In this document: positions 19,838-29,066 of the stretch, one piece after another | How the letters are laid out: each line of letters begins with the position of its first letter | Numbering within the stretch: the stretch's first letter is position 1 | Assembly: GCF_024699965.1 (NCBI RefSeq) | Contig: NZ_JAJOMZ010000006.1 | Location: 1 to 64,000, forward strand | Direction of reading: 5' to 3' | Origin: Flavobacterium sp. J372 | GTDB lineage: Bacteria > Bacteroidota > Bacteroidia > Flavobacteriales > Flavobacteriaceae | Length of the DNA: 64,000 nucleotides | The notes under the pieces: generated by a model | What the model was told of the DNA's origin: nothing | The model's database searches: none | What the model saw: the letters and a program-made list of their open reading frames with translations, nothing else | Position numbers and translations under genes: made by a program

Positions 19838-20561
19838 TTACTTCTTTTCTTCCTTCGGTACTTTATCCTTCTTATACAGCGGAATAAAAATACGATAATG
19901 AGTAATTGAAACCTGCGCCAAAGCTCCCTTCATACGTACGGTTAAAGCCCGGTATGTAGAGGTTGTCAAAATTCTCTGGCTTTTTGTCGGTGATCAGGTA
20001 GTTGAGTCTTACTGAGAAGCCAAGGAAAAGGTTATCAAATATCTCTGCTTTTACACCGCCAACAACCTCGGCCCAGTGCGCGGTAAGCCCATCGAATTTT
20101 CGGTCAGGATAAAAGATAGTTTCATCAAAATATCCAGATGCGTCATAAATGCGGTATGAGTTCAGGTTTTGGCTATAACGGCTGAAACCATAGCGCACAC
20201 CGGCATATATCATATTTTCCATGTCGAGCCAGTTTTCATAGGCATTATAGTCAAAACCAATCTTAATATACTGTCCCTGTGTGGTAAAGTTCAGCTGGTC
20301 ATCATCAACAGTAAAATCTTCATTGCCAATTTCTCCCGCCACATAGTATTTCTTTGTAAGTCGGTAGTCGGCCACAATTTCAAATCCTCTGTAATTATCA
20401 TTATATAAACCTCTGGTAAGGCGGTACAGGTCAGCGCCTACACGCAGGCCATAGCGGTCTTTATAAACAGGCTCTGGAGCAGTGGTTGTATCATTTGCAG
20501 TCTGGGCAAAGCCGGTAATGCTCACCAGTAAAAGCGATAGGCTAAAAATAAATTTTGACAT
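19838..20561 (-). CDS. DUF6048 family outer membrane protein (frameshifted at 3' end)
   Basis: Secreted protein predicted to form an outer-membrane beta barrel: signal peptide SLSLLLVSITGFAQ, then alternating aromatic beta strands (YYVAGEIGNEDFTV, MIYAGVRYGFSRYSQ, GAGFNYSLSYF). It matches the flavobacterial DUF6048 family by neighbourhood (DUF6452 and rlmD upstream). One extra base near 19893 makes an early stop at 19872; correcting it gives an end of FIPLYKKDKVPKEEKK and about 240 residues. Its start overlaps the DUF6452 gene by 20 bases. Confidence 0.75.
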
Positions 20562-21081
20562 GAGCTTCGGTTTCGTTTTCTATACTGGTATTTTCTATGC
20601 TGATGCCGTTTGCCGCAGTCCAGCGGGTACCATCTGCGCCGGGTGTAATTATATTTGTAACAGGTGTGGGGGGTATGAGCGTAAACGTTGTTTTGTACCC
20701 ACAGGCGCGTGATACATAAGTTTCAGTACGGGTATAGTCCAACTTCAGTAAATCTTCATTTCGTGTGCCGTCTGTAGCACGTGAGCGGTATATAAGCCTG
20801 TATTCTGTAACATCCTGATTTGTGCGAAGCGGCAGCAGCACCCTGCTTACAGTACCAACCAGCGTACCGGTATCATTAAGCGGAAGGGTGTCGGTTTCAT
20901 TTATCGCAATTATGGCTAAGTCATCAACTGTTCTAAGTACTGTTGCGTTATCTTTATTATAAAATTCAACCACTACACTCGGTGTAGTAGGTGTGTCTTC
21001 GGCACATATATCATCTTTCTCGCAGCTGAGGTAAAAGCTGCCTGCAAGAAGTACAGCAGTAAGCACAAGGGCTTTTTTCAT
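20542..21081 (-). CDS. DUF6452 family lipoprotein
   Basis: Intact, 179 residues. Lipoprotein signal peptide ending FYLSCEKDD. The mature part is beta-rich with NDTGTLVGTVSRVLLPL and a conserved RACGYKTTFTLIPPT near the C terminus. This is the DUF6452 partner that accompanies DUF6048 and rlmD across Flavobacteriia. It starts 5 bases after rlmD. The shared gene order suggests a lipoprotein and outer-membrane-protein pair working together; the function is not known to me. Confidence 0.75.
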   Translation of the reverse strand: MKKALVLTAVLLAGSFYLSCEKDDICAEDTPTTPSVVVEFYNKDNATVLRTVDDLAIIAINETDTLPLNDTGTLVGTVSRVLLPLRTNQDVTEYRLIYRSRATDGTRNEDLLKLDYTRTETYVSRACGYKTTFTLIPPTPVTNIITPGADGTRWTAANGISIENTSIENETEAHVKIYF

Positions 21082-21086
21082 AGCGG

Positions 21087-22505
21087 TTATTTCTTTCTTT
21101 TTTCCAAAAGTACAACATTTTCCACATGGTGCGTCTGCGGGAACATATCCACAGGGCGCACGCGGGTAACTTCATAATCAGCATCCATGAGGGCAAGGTC
21201 CCGTGCCTGTGTAGCTGAATTACAGCTTACATAAACCACTTTTTGTGGCGCAATCTTCAGTATCTGGTCAACCACATCTTTATGCATACCATCACGCGGC
21301 GGGTCGGTAATGATAACATCTGGGTGGCCGTGTGTCGAAATGAATTCGTCATTAAACACAACCTTCATGTCTCCCACAAAAAACTCGCAGTTAGTTATAT
21401 TATTGCGCTCTGCGTTTACTTTAGCGTCGGCAATGGCTTCAGGCACAGCCTCTACACCAATTACTTTCCCGGCCATTTTTGAAACAAATTGTGCAATAGT
21501 GCCTGTGCCGGTATAAAGATCATATACCAGTTCTTTACCGGTGAGTCCTGCAAACTCGCGGGTTATTTTGTACAGCTCATATGCCTGGGCTGAGTTGGTT
21601 TGGTAGAATGATTTGGCATTTATACTGAACTTCAGGCCTTCCATTTCCTCGAGAATATAGTCACGGCCTTTATACAGAATCACGTCCTGGTCATACAGCG
21701 TATCGTTTGCCTTGCTGTTGATAACGTATTGCAGCGATGTTATCTGCGGGAATTTCGCAATCAGATGGTCAAGCACCAACTCACGCGCCGCCTTATCATC
21801 TTCAAAGAATTGAATAAGCACCATGATCTCGCCCGTTGAAGCGGTACGTATCATCAGTGTACGCAATAACCCCGAATGTTCACGCGGATTGAAGAACGCC
21901 AGGTTATTGGCGTTGGCAAAATCGCGTATCTCGTTACGTATGGCGTTGCTTGGGTCTTCCTGCAGGTAGCAATCTGTAATGTCAAGAATTTTATCCCACA
22001 TCTTCGGGATATGGAAGCCCAACGCGTTGCGGTTTTCATACTCAACACCGCTTTGTATTTCAGCTTCGGTCATCCAGCGGGCATTGCTGAAGGAGAACTC
22101 CATTTTATTACGGTAGAAGAATTGCTCTTCCGGCCCGGCAATAGGCTCAAATTCGGGCAGGTCAATCTTGCCAATGCGCTTCAGGTTGTTGTACACTTCC
22201 TGATTTTTATAAAACAGCTGCTTTTTATAGTCCATGTTCTGCCATTTGCAGCCACCGCACGAACCGAAATGTGGGCAACGCGGCTCAATCCTGTCTTCGC
22301 TGTATTGATGGAAGTGGACGGCTTTTCCTTCGTAATATGCCTTACGCTTTTTAAATGTCTGCACATCAATAACATCACCCGGCACTACGTTTGGTATAAA
22401 TATCACTTTACCGTCCGGCGCCTTGGCTACCGATACGCCCTTGGCGCCGGCATCAAGCACACGTATATTTTCAAAAATAATCTTGTCTGTCCTTTTTCTT
22501 CCCAT
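21087..22505 (-). CDS. rlmD: 23S rRNA (uracil-1939-C5)-methyltransferase
   Basis: Intact, 472 residues. SAM-dependent rRNA methyltransferase. An N-terminal TRAM domain (GVSVAKAPDGKVIFIPNVV) is followed by the iron-sulfur cluster motif CPHFGSCGGC, the SAM-binding YDLYTGTGTIAQFV and the catalytic Cys region VVYVSCNSATQARDL with DPPRDGMH. All key residues are present. I chose ATG 22505 (GRKRTDK), as the ORF start at 22538 adds a shadow extension. It leads the rlmD-DUF6452-DUF6048 operon. Confidence 0.92.
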   Translation of the reverse strand: MGRKRTDKIIFENIRVLDAGAKGVSVAKAPDGKVIFIPNVVPGDVIDVQTFKKRKAYYEGKAVHFHQYSEDRIEPRCPHFGSCGGCKWQNMDYKKQLFYKNQEVYNNLKRIGKIDLPEFEPIAGPEEQFFYRNKMEFSFSNARWMTEAEIQSGVEYENRNALGFHIPKMWDKILDITDCYLQEDPSNAIRNEIRDFANANNLAFFNPREHSGLLRTLMIRTASTGEIMVLIQFFEDDKAARELVLDHLIAKFPQITSLQYVINSKANDTLYDQDVILYKGRDYILEEMEGLKFSINAKSFYQTNSAQAYELYKITREFAGLTGKELVYDLYTGTGTIAQFVSKMAGKVIGVEAVPEAIADAKVNAERNNITNCEFFVGDMKVVFNDEFISTHGHPDVIITDPPRDGMHKDVVDQILKIAPQKVVYVSCNSATQARDLALMDADYEVTRVRPVDMFPQTHHVENVVLLEKRKK

Positions 22506-22589
22506 GCGGCAAAAATAAGGCTTTGCAGTGAATTTCACTGAATTAATTTAAAGTGGCTTTTGTACCTTCGTATTCCAATCAATTTCGCT

Positions 22590-23147
22590 ATGAATACATA
22601 CCTGGCCTTGCTTCGCGGCATCAACGTGAGCGGAAAGAAGATAATTAAAATGGAGGCCCTGCGTACACTTTTTGAAGCGGCAGGATTTACTGATGTAAAG
22701 ACCTATATACAAAGCGGAAATGTGATATTCAAAGCTAAATCATCATCAAAACAAGAAGTTGCTTCTCAAATTGAAAAGATGATATTAGCTGAATACGGCT
22801 TTGATGTAACGGTTTTTGTTCTTGATTCACAGCAAGTTGAAAAAGCTATTGACAATATGCCTTACACCGATGGCCGCGAACCGGAAGGGCAGGGGAGCAA
22901 AAAGCTGTATGTAACGTTTTTGTCCGAAATTCCGACAGCAGAAAATATTGAAAAACTGATGCAGGCCCCGATTGGCGATGATTTGATTTCATTATATGAA
23001 GATGTGCTGTATTTTAAATTGGAATCAAAAGCATCTGAATCTAAATTGTCAAATAATCTTATTGAAAATAAACTTAAGGTGAAAGCGACAACCCGAAACT
23101 GGAATGTCACACTAAAACTGCTTGACCTTTTGAGGGTAAATTCCTGA
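22590..23147 (+). CDS. DUF1697 family protein
   Basis: Intact, 185 residues. Matches the DUF1697 family: start NTYLALLRGINVSGKKIIKM, then YIQSGNVIFKA and KLYVTFLSEIPT. Cytosolic, of unknown function, widespread in soil and environmental bacteria. Start ATG 22590 fits the family N terminus. It is divergent from rlmD with an 84-base spacer and has no further operon partner. Confidence 0.85.
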   Translation: MNTYLALLRGINVSGKKIIKMEALRTLFEAAGFTDVKTYIQSGNVIFKAKSSSKQEVASQIEKMILAEYGFDVTVFVLDSQQVEKAIDNMPYTDGREPEGQGSKKLYVTFLSEIPTAENIEKLMQAPIGDDLISLYEDVLYFKLESKASESKLSNNLIENKLKVKATTRNWNVTLKLLDLLRVNS

Positions 23148-23262
23148 ACGAAACAACGTATTAATATTTTGTTAATTGTTATCACTTGCCTTCTTGCGGG
23201 TTTCATAATTCGGTAACTTTATCCTTGGCAGTTTTGCCGCAAAACTTAATCAACATTATATC

Positions 23263-23673
23263 ATGAAAAGAAACGCTACAGCCGTTTGGAACGGCTCTCT
23301 GAAAGAAGGCGCAGGTAAAATATCAACACAAAGCGGTGTACTTGATAATACCCAATATTCGTTTAAAACACGTTTTGAATCGGGCGTAGGCACTAATCCT
23401 GAGGAACTTATCGCTGCTGCACACGCAGGATGTTTCACCATGCAGCTTACGGCATATATCAATGAGGCCGGCTATGAAGTTGGTGAAATTTCTACTAAAT
23501 GTGATGTTGATTTTAAGGATGGCTCGGTTGTGAGCTCTCATCTTACCCTTACAGCAAAAGTTGAAAGGATTGAAGATTCTGAATTCCAGGAGCTTGTAAC
23601 TAAAGCAGAAAAAAATTGCCCTATATCCAGGTTATTAAATACCGAGATATCTTCAAGCGCTACACTTGCTTAA
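23263..23673 (+). CDS. OsmC family peroxiredoxin
   Basis: Intact, 136 residues. OsmC/Ohr-type thiol peroxidase: [20 protein letters not shown] at the N terminus, [18 protein letters not shown] with the peroxidatic Cys, and a second Cys in [12 protein letters not shown]. It closely resembles the OsmC subgroup that detoxifies organic hydroperoxides under osmotic or stationary stress. Single gene with terminator at 23692. Confidence 0.9.
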   Translation: MKRNATAVWNGSLKEGAGKISTQSGVLDNTQYSFKTRFESGVGTNPEELIAAAHAGCFTMQLTAYINEAGYEVGEISTKCDVDFKDGSVVSSHLTLTAKVERIEDSEFQELVTKAEKNCPISRLLNTEISSSATLA

Positions 23674-23691
23674 TTTTTGATACATTGCAAA

Positions 23692-23724
23692 AATAAAATC
23701 CCGGCTTTCCGTCGGGATTTTATT
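23692..23724 (+). terminator. Terminator after osmC-like gene
   Basis: AATAAAATCCCG / CGGGATTTTATT stem with a nine-base loop. It abuts the -7 box of the next gene. Confidence 0.8.
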
Positions 23725-23725
23725 T

Positions 23726-23733
23726 TATATTTG
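23726..23733 (+). promoter_or_regulatory. -7 box of the WYL-regulator operon
   Basis: TATATTTG, an exact TAnnTTTG match, 21 bases before ATG 23755. The -33 position would fall inside the upstream terminator stem. Confidence 0.5.
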
Positions 23734-23754
23734 AGAATCAATTTTCTTAAAATA

Positions 23755-24759
23755 ATGAACCGCTTTGACCGCATTACCGCTATACTTATCCAGTTACAAT
23801 CCAAGCGAGTTGTAAAAGCTCAGGATTTGGCTGAGAGATTTGATATAAGCTTGCGGACGGTGTATCGCGACATACGTACGCTTGAAGAAGCCGGAGTTCC
23901 GCTGTATGGCGAAGCAGGTATAGGATATTCATTAGTAGATGGTTACAGGCTGCCCCCTGTAATGTTTACCCGTGAAGAGGCAATGGCATTCCTTACAGCA
24001 GAAAAGCTCATGGAAAAATTTACAGATGAAACGCTGGGAGAGCATTACACATCTGCTATGTTTAAAATAAAAGCCGTGTTGCGCGGAACAGAAAAAGACC
24101 TGCTTGAAAATCTCGATAGCAATATAATCGTTAACAACAAAAGGCGTGATAATTCTCCTCCTGTAAATGTTTTGGATGTTCTGCTTAAAGGTATTGCTGA
24201 AAAAAGGGCTGTAAAGCTTATATATCGTGCGTTTGGAAATGAAAAAGACAGTCAGCGGCTAGTTGAGCCTATTGGGATTTTCCATGAATATGAAAACTGG
24301 TATACTGTTGCGTGGTGCCATCTTCGCAATGAATACCGGCAGTTCCGCGCCGACAGGATTGTGAGCGTGCAGTTAACTTCAATTTCGCATAGCCAGGATA
24401 CTTCACTGTCAGCATATTATGACCTCCAAAGTAAACAAAAATCAACACTTTCCATGCAGAAAGCAGTAATACGCCTTGAAAAAAAAGTGGCTTTATACAT
24501 GCAGGAAAGTCGCCACCGACACGGTTTTGTATCTGAAAGAATTGATGGTGATTATGTTGAGATGACATTTTTATCCCAACACATTGAAGACGGGCTTGCA
24601 CGCTATTTTATGATGTTTGCTGATTATGGAGAAATAGTTGAACCTGAGTCACTTAAAATTCGTGTTGCAGAACTTCTGGAAAAAATGCTGCAAAAAAATG
24701 CACTTTCAAAAACTGCTGACATAGGGTTGTCACTACGCGGTTGCAACTTTGTTCCATAA
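23755..24759 (+). CDS. YafY-type WYL-domain transcriptional regulator
   Basis: Intact, 334 residues. The N-terminal HTH_11 domain (FDRITAILIQLQSKRVVKA, DISLRTVYRDIRTLEEAGVP) binds DNA. The central WYL domain (KLIYRAFGN, VEPIGIFHEYENWYTVAWC, RQFRADRIVSV) senses a ligand. It is 22 bases upstream of the DinB gene in the same direction, so DinB is the likely target. WYL-DinB pairs are common in Bacteroidetes. Start ATG 23755 sits just downstream of a TATATTTG box. Confidence 0.88.
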   Translation: MNRFDRITAILIQLQSKRVVKAQDLAERFDISLRTVYRDIRTLEEAGVPLYGEAGIGYSLVDGYRLPPVMFTREEAMAFLTAEKLMEKFTDETLGEHYTSAMFKIKAVLRGTEKDLLENLDSNIIVNNKRRDNSPPVNVLDVLLKGIAEKRAVKLIYRAFGNEKDSQRLVEPIGIFHEYENWYTVAWCHLRNEYRQFRADRIVSVQLTSISHSQDTSLSAYYDLQSKQKSTLSMQKAVIRLEKKVALYMQESRHRHGFVSERIDGDYVEMTFLSQHIEDGLARYFMMFADYGEIVEPESLKIRVAELLEKMLQKNALSKTADIGLSLRGCNFVP

Positions 24760-24781
24760 TAACAAATAAACTACTGATATT

Positions 24782-25294
24782 ATGGAAACTACCAATTTTG
24801 AAATTGTTGCATTATTGCTAAATGAACTGGAGCAGGAAGCCAAAACAACCCGTAAAATGCTGGCGCGCGTTCCTGCAGAAAAGTTTGACTGGCAGCCGCA
24901 CCCGAAAAGCATGAGCCTAATGAGGCTTGCAGTACACCTTGCAGAACTTCCTGGTTGGGTTGCCATGACGATGACTACAGATGGACTTGATTTTGAAAAC
25001 AATCCATACGAACATAGGCAGGTTGCCAGCACGGGTGAATTGCTTGACTTTTTTGAAACTTGCCTGGCAGAAGGAAAAGCAGCGCTTGAAACTGCCGATG
25101 AAGAATTTCTTAGTAAAGAATGGGTACTGCGTAGCGGAGACATCATCCATAGCAGGGAGACTAAATATGAGGTGATACGTATGTCAATATCACAAACGAT
25201 ACACCACAGGGCACAGCTCGGAGTTTACCTCAGGCTGCTTGATGTGCCTATTCCCGGCAGTTACGGCCCAAGTGCCGATGATATTGCCTTTTGA
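24782..25294 (+). CDS. DinB family protein
   Basis: Intact, 170 residues. Four-helix-bundle DinB/YfiT-type metal-binding protein: MRLAVHLAELPGWV gives the first conserved His and TIHHRAQLGVYLRLL the C-terminal His motif. Such proteins are often thiol-dependent S-transferases; with bshA in this genome a bacillithiol-S-transferase role (BstA-like) is plausible but unproved. Second gene of the WYL-regulator operon, followed by a terminator. Confidence 0.85.
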   Translation: METTNFEIVALLLNELEQEAKTTRKMLARVPAEKFDWQPHPKSMSLMRLAVHLAELPGWVAMTMTTDGLDFENNPYEHRQVASTGELLDFFETCLAEGKAALETADEEFLSKEWVLRSGDIIHSRETKYEVIRMSISQTIHHRAQLGVYLRLLDVPIPGSYGPSADDIAF

Positions 25295-25298
25295 TTTG

Positions 25299-25324
25299 CA
25301 AACCCCATTAGTTGGGGTTTTTAT
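25299..25324 (+). terminator. Terminator after dinB gene
   Basis: AAACCCCA / TGGGGTTT stem with a short loop, then a T run. Confidence 0.8.
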
Positions 25325-25441
25325 TGCATTTAATATAAAATAAACAATGCTTAATTTAATTTTTATTAATTTGCACCATATACGGATGATTTCTCTCCAA
25401 AAGCAGGAATTGCTAATACAAAGAATAAAAATTATTTTAGA

Positions 25442-26686
25442 ATGTCGGTTTTAGAAACATTGGGTTCAAAAGATGCAATTGCGTTAGAAGACAAGTACGG
25501 TGCACATAATTACCATCCGCTGCCGGTGGTGCTAAGCAGGGGTGAAGGAGTATATGTATGGGATGCTGAAGGGAAAAAATATTACGATTTTTTATCGGCA
25601 TATTCTGCAGTAAACCAAGGGCATTGCCATCCTAAAATCATTAATGCAATGATTGCACAGGCCCAAAAGCTTACGCTTACATCCCGTGCATTTTACAATG
25701 ACCAGCTTGGGGTTTATGAAGAATATATCACCAAATATTTTGGGTTTGACAAAGTGCTGCCAATGAATACCGGAGCTGAAGCCGTTGAAACCGCAATAAA
25801 GATTTGCCGTAAATGGGCTTATGAACGTAAAGGCATTGCTGAACAGGAAGCGAAAATCATTGTTTGCGAAAATAATTTCCATGGGCGTACAACCACAATC
25901 ATATCGTTCAGCAATGATGAAAACGCAAGAAAAAACTTCGGGCCATATACTGCCGGATTTATCAAAATTGCGTATGATGACCTTGATGCGCTTGAAAATG
26001 TGTTGAAATCTGAGGAAAACATCGCAGGATTCCTTGTAGAACCTATACAGGGCGAGGCCGGTGTTTACGTACCTTCTGAAGGTTACCTTGCAAAAGCAAA
26101 ACAGCTATGCGAAAATCATAATGTGTTATTTATAGCTGATGAAGTACAAACCGGTATTGCACGCACAGGTAAACTATTGGCTGTTAACCATGAAGATGTA
26201 CAGCCGGATATCCTGATACTGGGCAAGGCATTGTCGGGCGGAGCATACCCTGTGTCGGCCGTACTGGCAAATGACGAAATTATGAATGTAATCAAGCCAG
26301 GCCAGCACGGATCAACTTTCGGGGGTAACCCTGTAGCAGCAGCAGTCGCCATTGCTGCACTTGAAGTTGTTGAAAAAGAAAATCTTGCCGAGAACGCAGA
26401 GAAGCTTGGGCGCTTGTTCCGAGATAAACTTAGTCAGTACTGCAACCACAGCAATATAGTAAAACTGGTACGCGGTAAAGGACTTTTAAACGCTATAGTG
26501 ATTAATGACACGGAAGACAGCTCAACAGCCTGGGATATTTGCATGGCTATGAGCGAAAAAGGTTTGTTGGCAAAACCAACGCATGGTAATATTATCCGTT
26601 TCGCACCGCCGTTGGTAATGAATGAAGAGCAGCTTCTTGACTGTGTACGTATCATTACAGAGACGCTTACCGAATTTGAAAAATAA
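25442..26686 (+). CDS. rocD: Ornithine--oxo-acid transaminase
   Basis: Intact, 414 residues. PLP-dependent class III aminotransferase converting ornithine and 2-oxoglutarate to glutamate semialdehyde and glutamate, linking arginine and proline metabolism. Seen: [47 protein letters not shown] and the PLP lysine in [15 protein letters not shown], then [11 protein letters not shown]. Full family length with a good N terminus. It is monocistronic. The arginase-family gene at 9096-10180 could feed it only if that enzyme is an arginase. Confidence 0.93.
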   Translation: MSVLETLGSKDAIALEDKYGAHNYHPLPVVLSRGEGVYVWDAEGKKYYDFLSAYSAVNQGHCHPKIINAMIAQAQKLTLTSRAFYNDQLGVYEEYITKYFGFDKVLPMNTGAEAVETAIKICRKWAYERKGIAEQEAKIIVCENNFHGRTTTIISFSNDENARKNFGPYTAGFIKIAYDDLDALENVLKSEENIAGFLVEPIQGEAGVYVPSEGYLAKAKQLCENHNVLFIADEVQTGIARTGKLLAVNHEDVQPDILILGKALSGGAYPVSAVLANDEIMNVIKPGQHGSTFGGNPVAAAVAIAALEVVEKENLAENAEKLGRLFRDKLSQYCNHSNIVKLVRGKGLLNAIVINDTEDSSTAWDICMAMSEKGLLAKPTHGNIIRFAPPLVMNEEQLLDCVRIITETLTEFEK

Positions 26687-26721
26687 TCAACCCAAATTAT
26701 TAATAACCAAACCAACCAATT

Positions 26722-27189
26722 ATGGAGTACAATTCACCATTTGATTCTTTTGAATTACAGGTATCTGCAGCTGCACGCGATTACCTTAAGACGGCCGCAA
26801 AGTGGGCTATGTTTTTAGCAATTATTGGTTTTATTGGCATTGCTTTCATGGTGCTGGCAGGACTGTTTGTATTTGCAGCCGGCGGAGCCTTAAGTGAGAG
26901 CGGCGGATTGGGTGCGTCGTCATTCATTACACCGGCCCTTTTAGGCGGGATTTATTTTATCCTGGCTTTGCTGTATTTTTTCCCGGTGCTTTACCTTTTT
27001 AAGTTTGCTTCGAACACCAAAAAAGCTCTTAACTCTAACAACAGCGACAGTCTTACTGATGCCTTTGAAAATCTTAAGTCGCACTACAAATTTTTAGGAA
27101 TTGTAATGATAATTGTTATTGCGAGTTACATTGTTGGTATAATTGCTATGGCCGTGTTTTTTGCAAGCAATGTAAGCGCAAATATGTAA
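26722..27189 (+). CDS. DUF5362 family membrane protein
   Basis: Intact, 155 residues. Four predicted transmembrane helices (AMFLAIIGFIGIAFMVLAGL, GGIYFILALLYFFPVLYLF and a C-terminal pair ending IVGIIAMAVFF). A cytosolic segment contains FASNTKKALNSNNSDSLTDA, matching the DUF5362 pattern. Function unknown. It follows rocD by 35 bases, so cotranscription is possible. A terminator follows. Confidence 0.75.
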   Translation: MEYNSPFDSFELQVSAAARDYLKTAAKWAMFLAIIGFIGIAFMVLAGLFVFAAGGALSESGGLGASSFITPALLGGIYFILALLYFFPVLYLFKFASNTKKALNSNNSDSLTDAFENLKSHYKFLGIVMIIVIASYIVGIIAMAVFFASNVSANM

Positions 27190-27209
27190 TTTCTGATTTC
27201 TATCAATAT

Positions 27210-27240
27210 AAATCCCGGGTTTGCGCCCGGGATTTTTTTA
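27210..27240 (+). terminator. Terminator after DUF5362 gene
   Basis: AATCCCGGG / CCCGGGATT stem with a T7 tail. Confidence 0.85.
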
Positions 27241-27268
27241 TGGTTTTGAATTGTAGTATTTTTGAAAT

Positions 27269-27454
27269 ATGAAAAATTTTCTTCTGACAGTTATTCCCTT
27301 TGCCTGTGCATTTCTGGCACTCTATGAACAATCCAAAACAAACCCCAACAAATACATAATGGTTGGTGGTATAGTTATATTTATGTTGGGAATAATGAGG
27401 CTCATGAACAAAGTGCCAAGTAAAAACAACCGTAATGACGACACAGAAGTTTAA
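27269..27454 (+). CDS. Small two-helix membrane protein
   Basis: 61 residues: two hydrophobic helices (FLLTVIPFACAFLALY and YIMVGGIVIFMLGIMRLM) with a polar tail. No family recognised. It overlaps the following DUF2027/Smr gene by 20 bases, a sign that both are translated from one transcript. Homologues in the same position appear common in Flavobacteria. Confidence 0.6.
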   Translation: MKNFLLTVIPFACAFLALYEQSKTNPNKYIMVGGIVIFMLGIMRLMNKVPSKNNRNDDTEV

Positions 27455-28002
27455 GATAGGGGATAAAGCGGCAGTGCTTGACGATTCTTTCAGCGGGGTA
27501 GTAAAGTCGTGCAGCAATGGAAAGGTAACGCTTGAAACTAGTGAAGGTTTTTCTTCTTCAATTTGATGCTTCAGAACTTATTAAAATAAACAATGATAAT
27601 GATTTAGGTTCTTTGTTTAAAGGTAAGAGTTTAGGTGCTGTGCTTCGGGAAAAAGAAGAACCCAAAAAACGCAGTTTTACAAGAGAGAAGAAATCCCGTA
27701 AGGATGATATTACCCTTGAGATTGACCTTCATATTGAAAAGCTTGTGAAGAAAAAAGGCGGTATGAGCAATTATGAAATCCTTACATTACAGTCTGAAAC
27801 AGCCAGGCGCCAGCTTGACTTTGCCATTGCCAACCGCATACCCAAAGTTGTTTTTATACACGGCGTTGGCGAAGGTGTGCTGAAAGCCGAACTTGAATTC
27901 TTATTCGGCAGATATGACAATATTATAGTAAGCGAAGCTGATTACCAAAAATACGGCCTTGGTGCACTACAGGTCTACATAAAACAAAATCCTAAAAGGT
28001 AA
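27435..28002 (+). CDS. DUF2027 / Smr domain protein (frameshifted)
   Basis: Begins TTQKFKIGDKAAVLDDSFSG with a small beta domain (DUF2027-type). The C-terminal Smr domain has LEIDLHIEKL, where DLH is the conserved start of the domain, and VVFIHGVGEGVLKAEL, where HGxGxG is the core motif of MutS2/SMR endonuclease domains. One extra T near 27552 interrupts the frame, splitting off the first 40 residues. Corrected length is about 188 residues. Smr domains nick nucleic acid; the substrate here is unknown. Confidence 0.8.
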
Positions 28003-28004
28003 TT

Positions 28005-28979
28005 CTAATTCGCAACCGTGAGTTTTCCTACCCTGTAGCCGCCAGTCGCACTTATAGTGAACTGCTCTGCATTTTGAGCCCTATTCATGAAAGTTACATT
28101 ATCGAGAAAAAATATGTGCTCTCTCACCCCTGCAACTATACTAGTCTGAATTCTAAGTTCGCCGGCTATTGCTTCCCACTGTTTTGTAACTACCGGTGTT
28201 ATAGGCGGTACAGCATCACAAAATAACGTAGCCACTGCGGTGCCGCTATATTCATTAAAAATTATTTCCTGTGTCTCGCCTGCTATTCCAAAATTTACAA
28301 CTGCTATTCCACCGTCAGTGGTCGGATATGTCGCTGGTTCAATGTCGAAAAATAATGCCTCATCGCCATTAACTATAAAGGCATTTCCGGCAGGGATAAG
28401 ATTTCCATCGCAGTTTTGAAGGCTAACGGTTGATGCCTCATCTTTAAAACTAAACCTGTATGTTACAGGGCTTATAAACGATCCAAAAACATTATCAGTA
28501 ATAATGATTGATTCTTCTTCGCGGCTAAATGTAGCATTAATGATTGTGATGACATGATTATAACCTGTGAGTACATTTTGACTGTTGCGAACTGCTTTGG
28601 TAATAATGCTAAGCATTCCACCTGCCTGTGCACTATATTCTTCTACTACAGCTGGGTTTGCGGGTGGCACAGCGCTGCAAATGCTTGTAGAGCTCACTGG
28701 GCCGTTGTAGGTGCGATAGACTAGTGTGTTTGAGCCTCCAAGGGTAATCATTCTCGGAATATCATCACCTACTTCATTTTTATTTTCAGCATTTATAAGC
28801 GTGTTAGGAGCTAACTGAAGTAATAGCGCTTCGCTACCCTGAACTTTATATATGATGCCGCTGTTTGTACATGCCTGTGCCGTAGCATTTGTAAAGTTGA
28901 ATGATTTAAAAGTTATATCGCCATCATCACAGCCTGTAAGCAGAAACAGCATGGCAAAAAGCCCAAATATCTTTTTCAT
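28005..28979 (-). CDS. Lipoprotein with two tandem homologous repeats
   Basis: Intact, 324 residues; no named family recognised. The signal peptide ends LLTGCDDGD (lipobox LTGC). The mature protein consists of two similar units of about 145 residues: the first has SEALLLQLAPNT, NTLVYRTYNG and ICSAVPPANPAVVEEYSAQAGG; the second has DEALFFDIEPAT, QEIIFNEYSG and FCDAVPPITPVVTKQWEAIAGE, each with matching Cys positions. This indicates internal duplication of a beta-rich domain. Probably outer-membrane or surface anchored. It is divergent from the cysteine desulfurase. Confidence 0.7.
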   Translation of the reverse strand: MKKIFGLFAMLFLLTGCDDGDITFKSFNFTNATAQACTNSGIIYKVQGSEALLLQLAPNTLINAENKNEVGDDIPRMITLGGSNTLVYRTYNGPVSSTSICSAVPPANPAVVEEYSAQAGGMLSIITKAVRNSQNVLTGYNHVITIINATFSREEESIIITDNVFGSFISPVTYRFSFKDEASTVSLQNCDGNLIPAGNAFIVNGDEALFFDIEPATYPTTDGGIAVVNFGIAGETQEIIFNEYSGTAVATLFCDAVPPITPVVTKQWEAIAGELRIQTSIVAGVREHIFFLDNVTFMNRAQNAEQFTISATGGYRVGKLTVAN

Positions 28980-29066
28980 TTTCAATTTTGTTTTCAGCAA
29001 AAATAATGTTTTTAAGCGCATTGTTTACCGATATATAACGTAAATTCTTTTCAGTAATTTTGCAGC

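Noticed and set aside
21876..22541. 221-codon plus-strand ORF opposite rlmD
   Set aside because: Shadow frame; rlmD motifs on the other strand are complete.
23755..25294. WYL regulator as a marker of a phage-defence locus
   Set aside because: WYL proteins do occur near defence systems, but here the only partner is DinB and the neighbours are housekeeping genes.
9096..26686. Arginase to ornithine aminotransferase pathway cluster
   Set aside because: The arginase-family gene looks more like formimidoylglutamase, and the two genes are more than 15 kb apart with unrelated genes between.
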